Shown in pieces: positions 4,761 to 5,192 of a DNA stretch of 5,192 nucleotides (positions within the stretch are counted from its first letter, which is position 1; each line of letters opens with the position of its first letter). Below the pieces are notes generated by a model. It ran no database searches and was not told the DNA's origin. It saw nothing but the letters and a program-made list of their open reading frames with translations. The translations under genes were made by a program, and so were the position numbers. The stretch is taken from the NCBI GenBank assembly GCA_021827805.1, contig JAKAUG010000343.1:1-5192 (forward strand). The letters run 5' to 3'. The DNA comes from Bacillota bacterium (GTDB lineage Bacteria > Bacillota > Sulfobacillia > RBS10-35 > JAJYVN01).

Positions 4761-4799
4761 ACCTCTGGCATTGGCCGGGCTCCTGGCCGGCCGAGAGGT
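4761..4799 (+). terminator. Nested stem-loop after the signal peptidase gene
   Basis: Inner arms TTGGCCGG (4771-4778) and CCGGCCGA (4787-4794) pair with one wobble around an eight-base loop. Outer arms ACCTCT (4761-4766) and AGAGGT (4794-4799) flank them, the two stems competing for base 4794. The structure begins 16 bases after the stop codon and ends 37 bases before the next start. It has no U-run, so it is a candidate non-canonical terminator. Confidence 0.45.
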
Positions 4800-4836
4800 C
4801 ACGCGCGTTGCGCCCGCGCTCGGAACGGAGGTTGGG

Positions 4837-5192
4837 GTGGTCACGTGGAGCGCGTGGAGCGGCTGCACGGGCCTTCTGCCAGAGAACACCGTCCCAGGAT
4901 TCCTCCACGCCATCGCACCTGGCGTGGACTTCATCACGTGCGACGCGCACCTCCCAGGAGTGGGCGTCTGGCCGTCATCCACGACGGCAAGGTGGACCGC
5001 ACGTCGGCAGAGGGTCGGTGGCGCTTCGCGTCGGACCTCGGACGGTCTGGTGGTCGGTGCCAGAGGCCGTGGCGTGTGTATCGGGCACAGGGCGCGGCGG
5101 GACACCATGCGGTCGGCCCTGGCGACCGAGGCGAAGCGGTTGGCCATGGCGGGAAAAGGCTCTCCGGAGGAAGGACGAGCCGGCCGCGGGCG
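4837..5192 (+). pseudogene. Decaying glycerophosphodiester phosphodiesterase (GDPD) gene, 5' part
   Basis: The start is GTG 4837 with GGAGG (4827-4831) five bases upstream. The first frame reads GLLPENTVPGFLHAIAPGVD, then FITCDAHL, clearly the N-terminus of a GDPD, a TIM-barrel enzyme that hydrolyses glycerophosphodiesters to glycerol 3-phosphate and an alcohol. At about 4951-4954 one base appears lost; the family text continues in another frame as GRLAVIHDGKVDRTS. The catalytic His-Arg-Gly motif reads Trp7-Ser8-Gly9, and the metal-binding Glu of the E-x-D motif is Thr34 (ITCD instead of IECD). The second catalytic His survives only in the shifted frame (VIHD). After about 5005 no family match can be followed in any frame. 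The original frame stays open to the window edge, but its shifted text is not GDPD-like. It is almost surely inactive, and decay appears recent enough that the ribosome binding site and motifs remain readable. Confidence 0.8.

Noticed and set aside
3683..4771. A 362-codon minus-strand open frame
   Set aside because: It is antisense to the signal peptidase gene, whose catalytic motifs are unmistakable. The frame also crosses the zinc-protein gene out of phase.
1..5192. CRISPR array, tRNA or rRNA genes
   Set aside because: No regularly spaced repeats and no tRNA cloverleaf or rRNA-like segments were noticed on reading through.

Overview
The window is GC-rich bacterial DNA with GTG and TTG starts and strong GGAGG-type ribosome binding sites. 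It carries a short single-span signal peptidase I of the Bacillus type and an ECF sigma/ZAS anti-sigma pair. This fits a high-GC, possibly thermophilic lineage near the Firmicutes (Symbiobacterium/Thermaerobacter-like) or an uncultured phylum of similar composition. Taxonomy cannot be fixed from sequence inspection alone.

Left third (1-1324, all minus strand) is a graveyard of mobile-element recombinases. Reading leftwards from 1324 there is: a possible small ORF; the N-terminus of a large serine recombinase with an early frameshift; a fusion point near 915-930; a decayed IS607-type tnpA (MerR-like DNA-binding end plus small serine recombinase); and the first 67 codons of a tnpB that leaves the window. 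The tnpA copy has its catalytic serine replaced by phenylalanine, a one-base frameshift, and an insertion of about 135 bp near its 3' end. Its last 45 codons and the GTGA overlap with tnpB are still clear.

Middle (1442-3703) is an intact envelope-signalling module. A secreted/membrane bactofilin-like (polymer-forming) protein is on the minus strand. It diverges from an ECF sigma factor whose gene overlaps that of a membrane ZAS-type anti-sigma factor. The divergent promoter region holds a perfect 8-bp inverted repeat with a 21-nt spacer. I infer that the sigma factor drives the bactofilin-like gene and itself, and that the anti-sigma factor holds it at the membrane.

Right part (3674-5192): a strong hairpin separates the convergent anti-sigma gene from a small minus-strand protein with two CxxC pairs (HNH/zinc-ribbon-like). 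Divergent from this is a signal peptidase I gene preceded by an elaborate 41-nt stem-loop. The window closes with a decaying glycerophosphodiester phosphodiesterase (GDPD) gene. It keeps a good ribosome binding site, but it has lost catalytic residues and its reading frame. No tRNA, rRNA or CRISPR array was seen. The most unusual items are the recombinase chimera, the operator-like repeat in the sigma/bactofilin promoter region, the hairpin before the signal peptidase gene, and the compact HNH-like protein.
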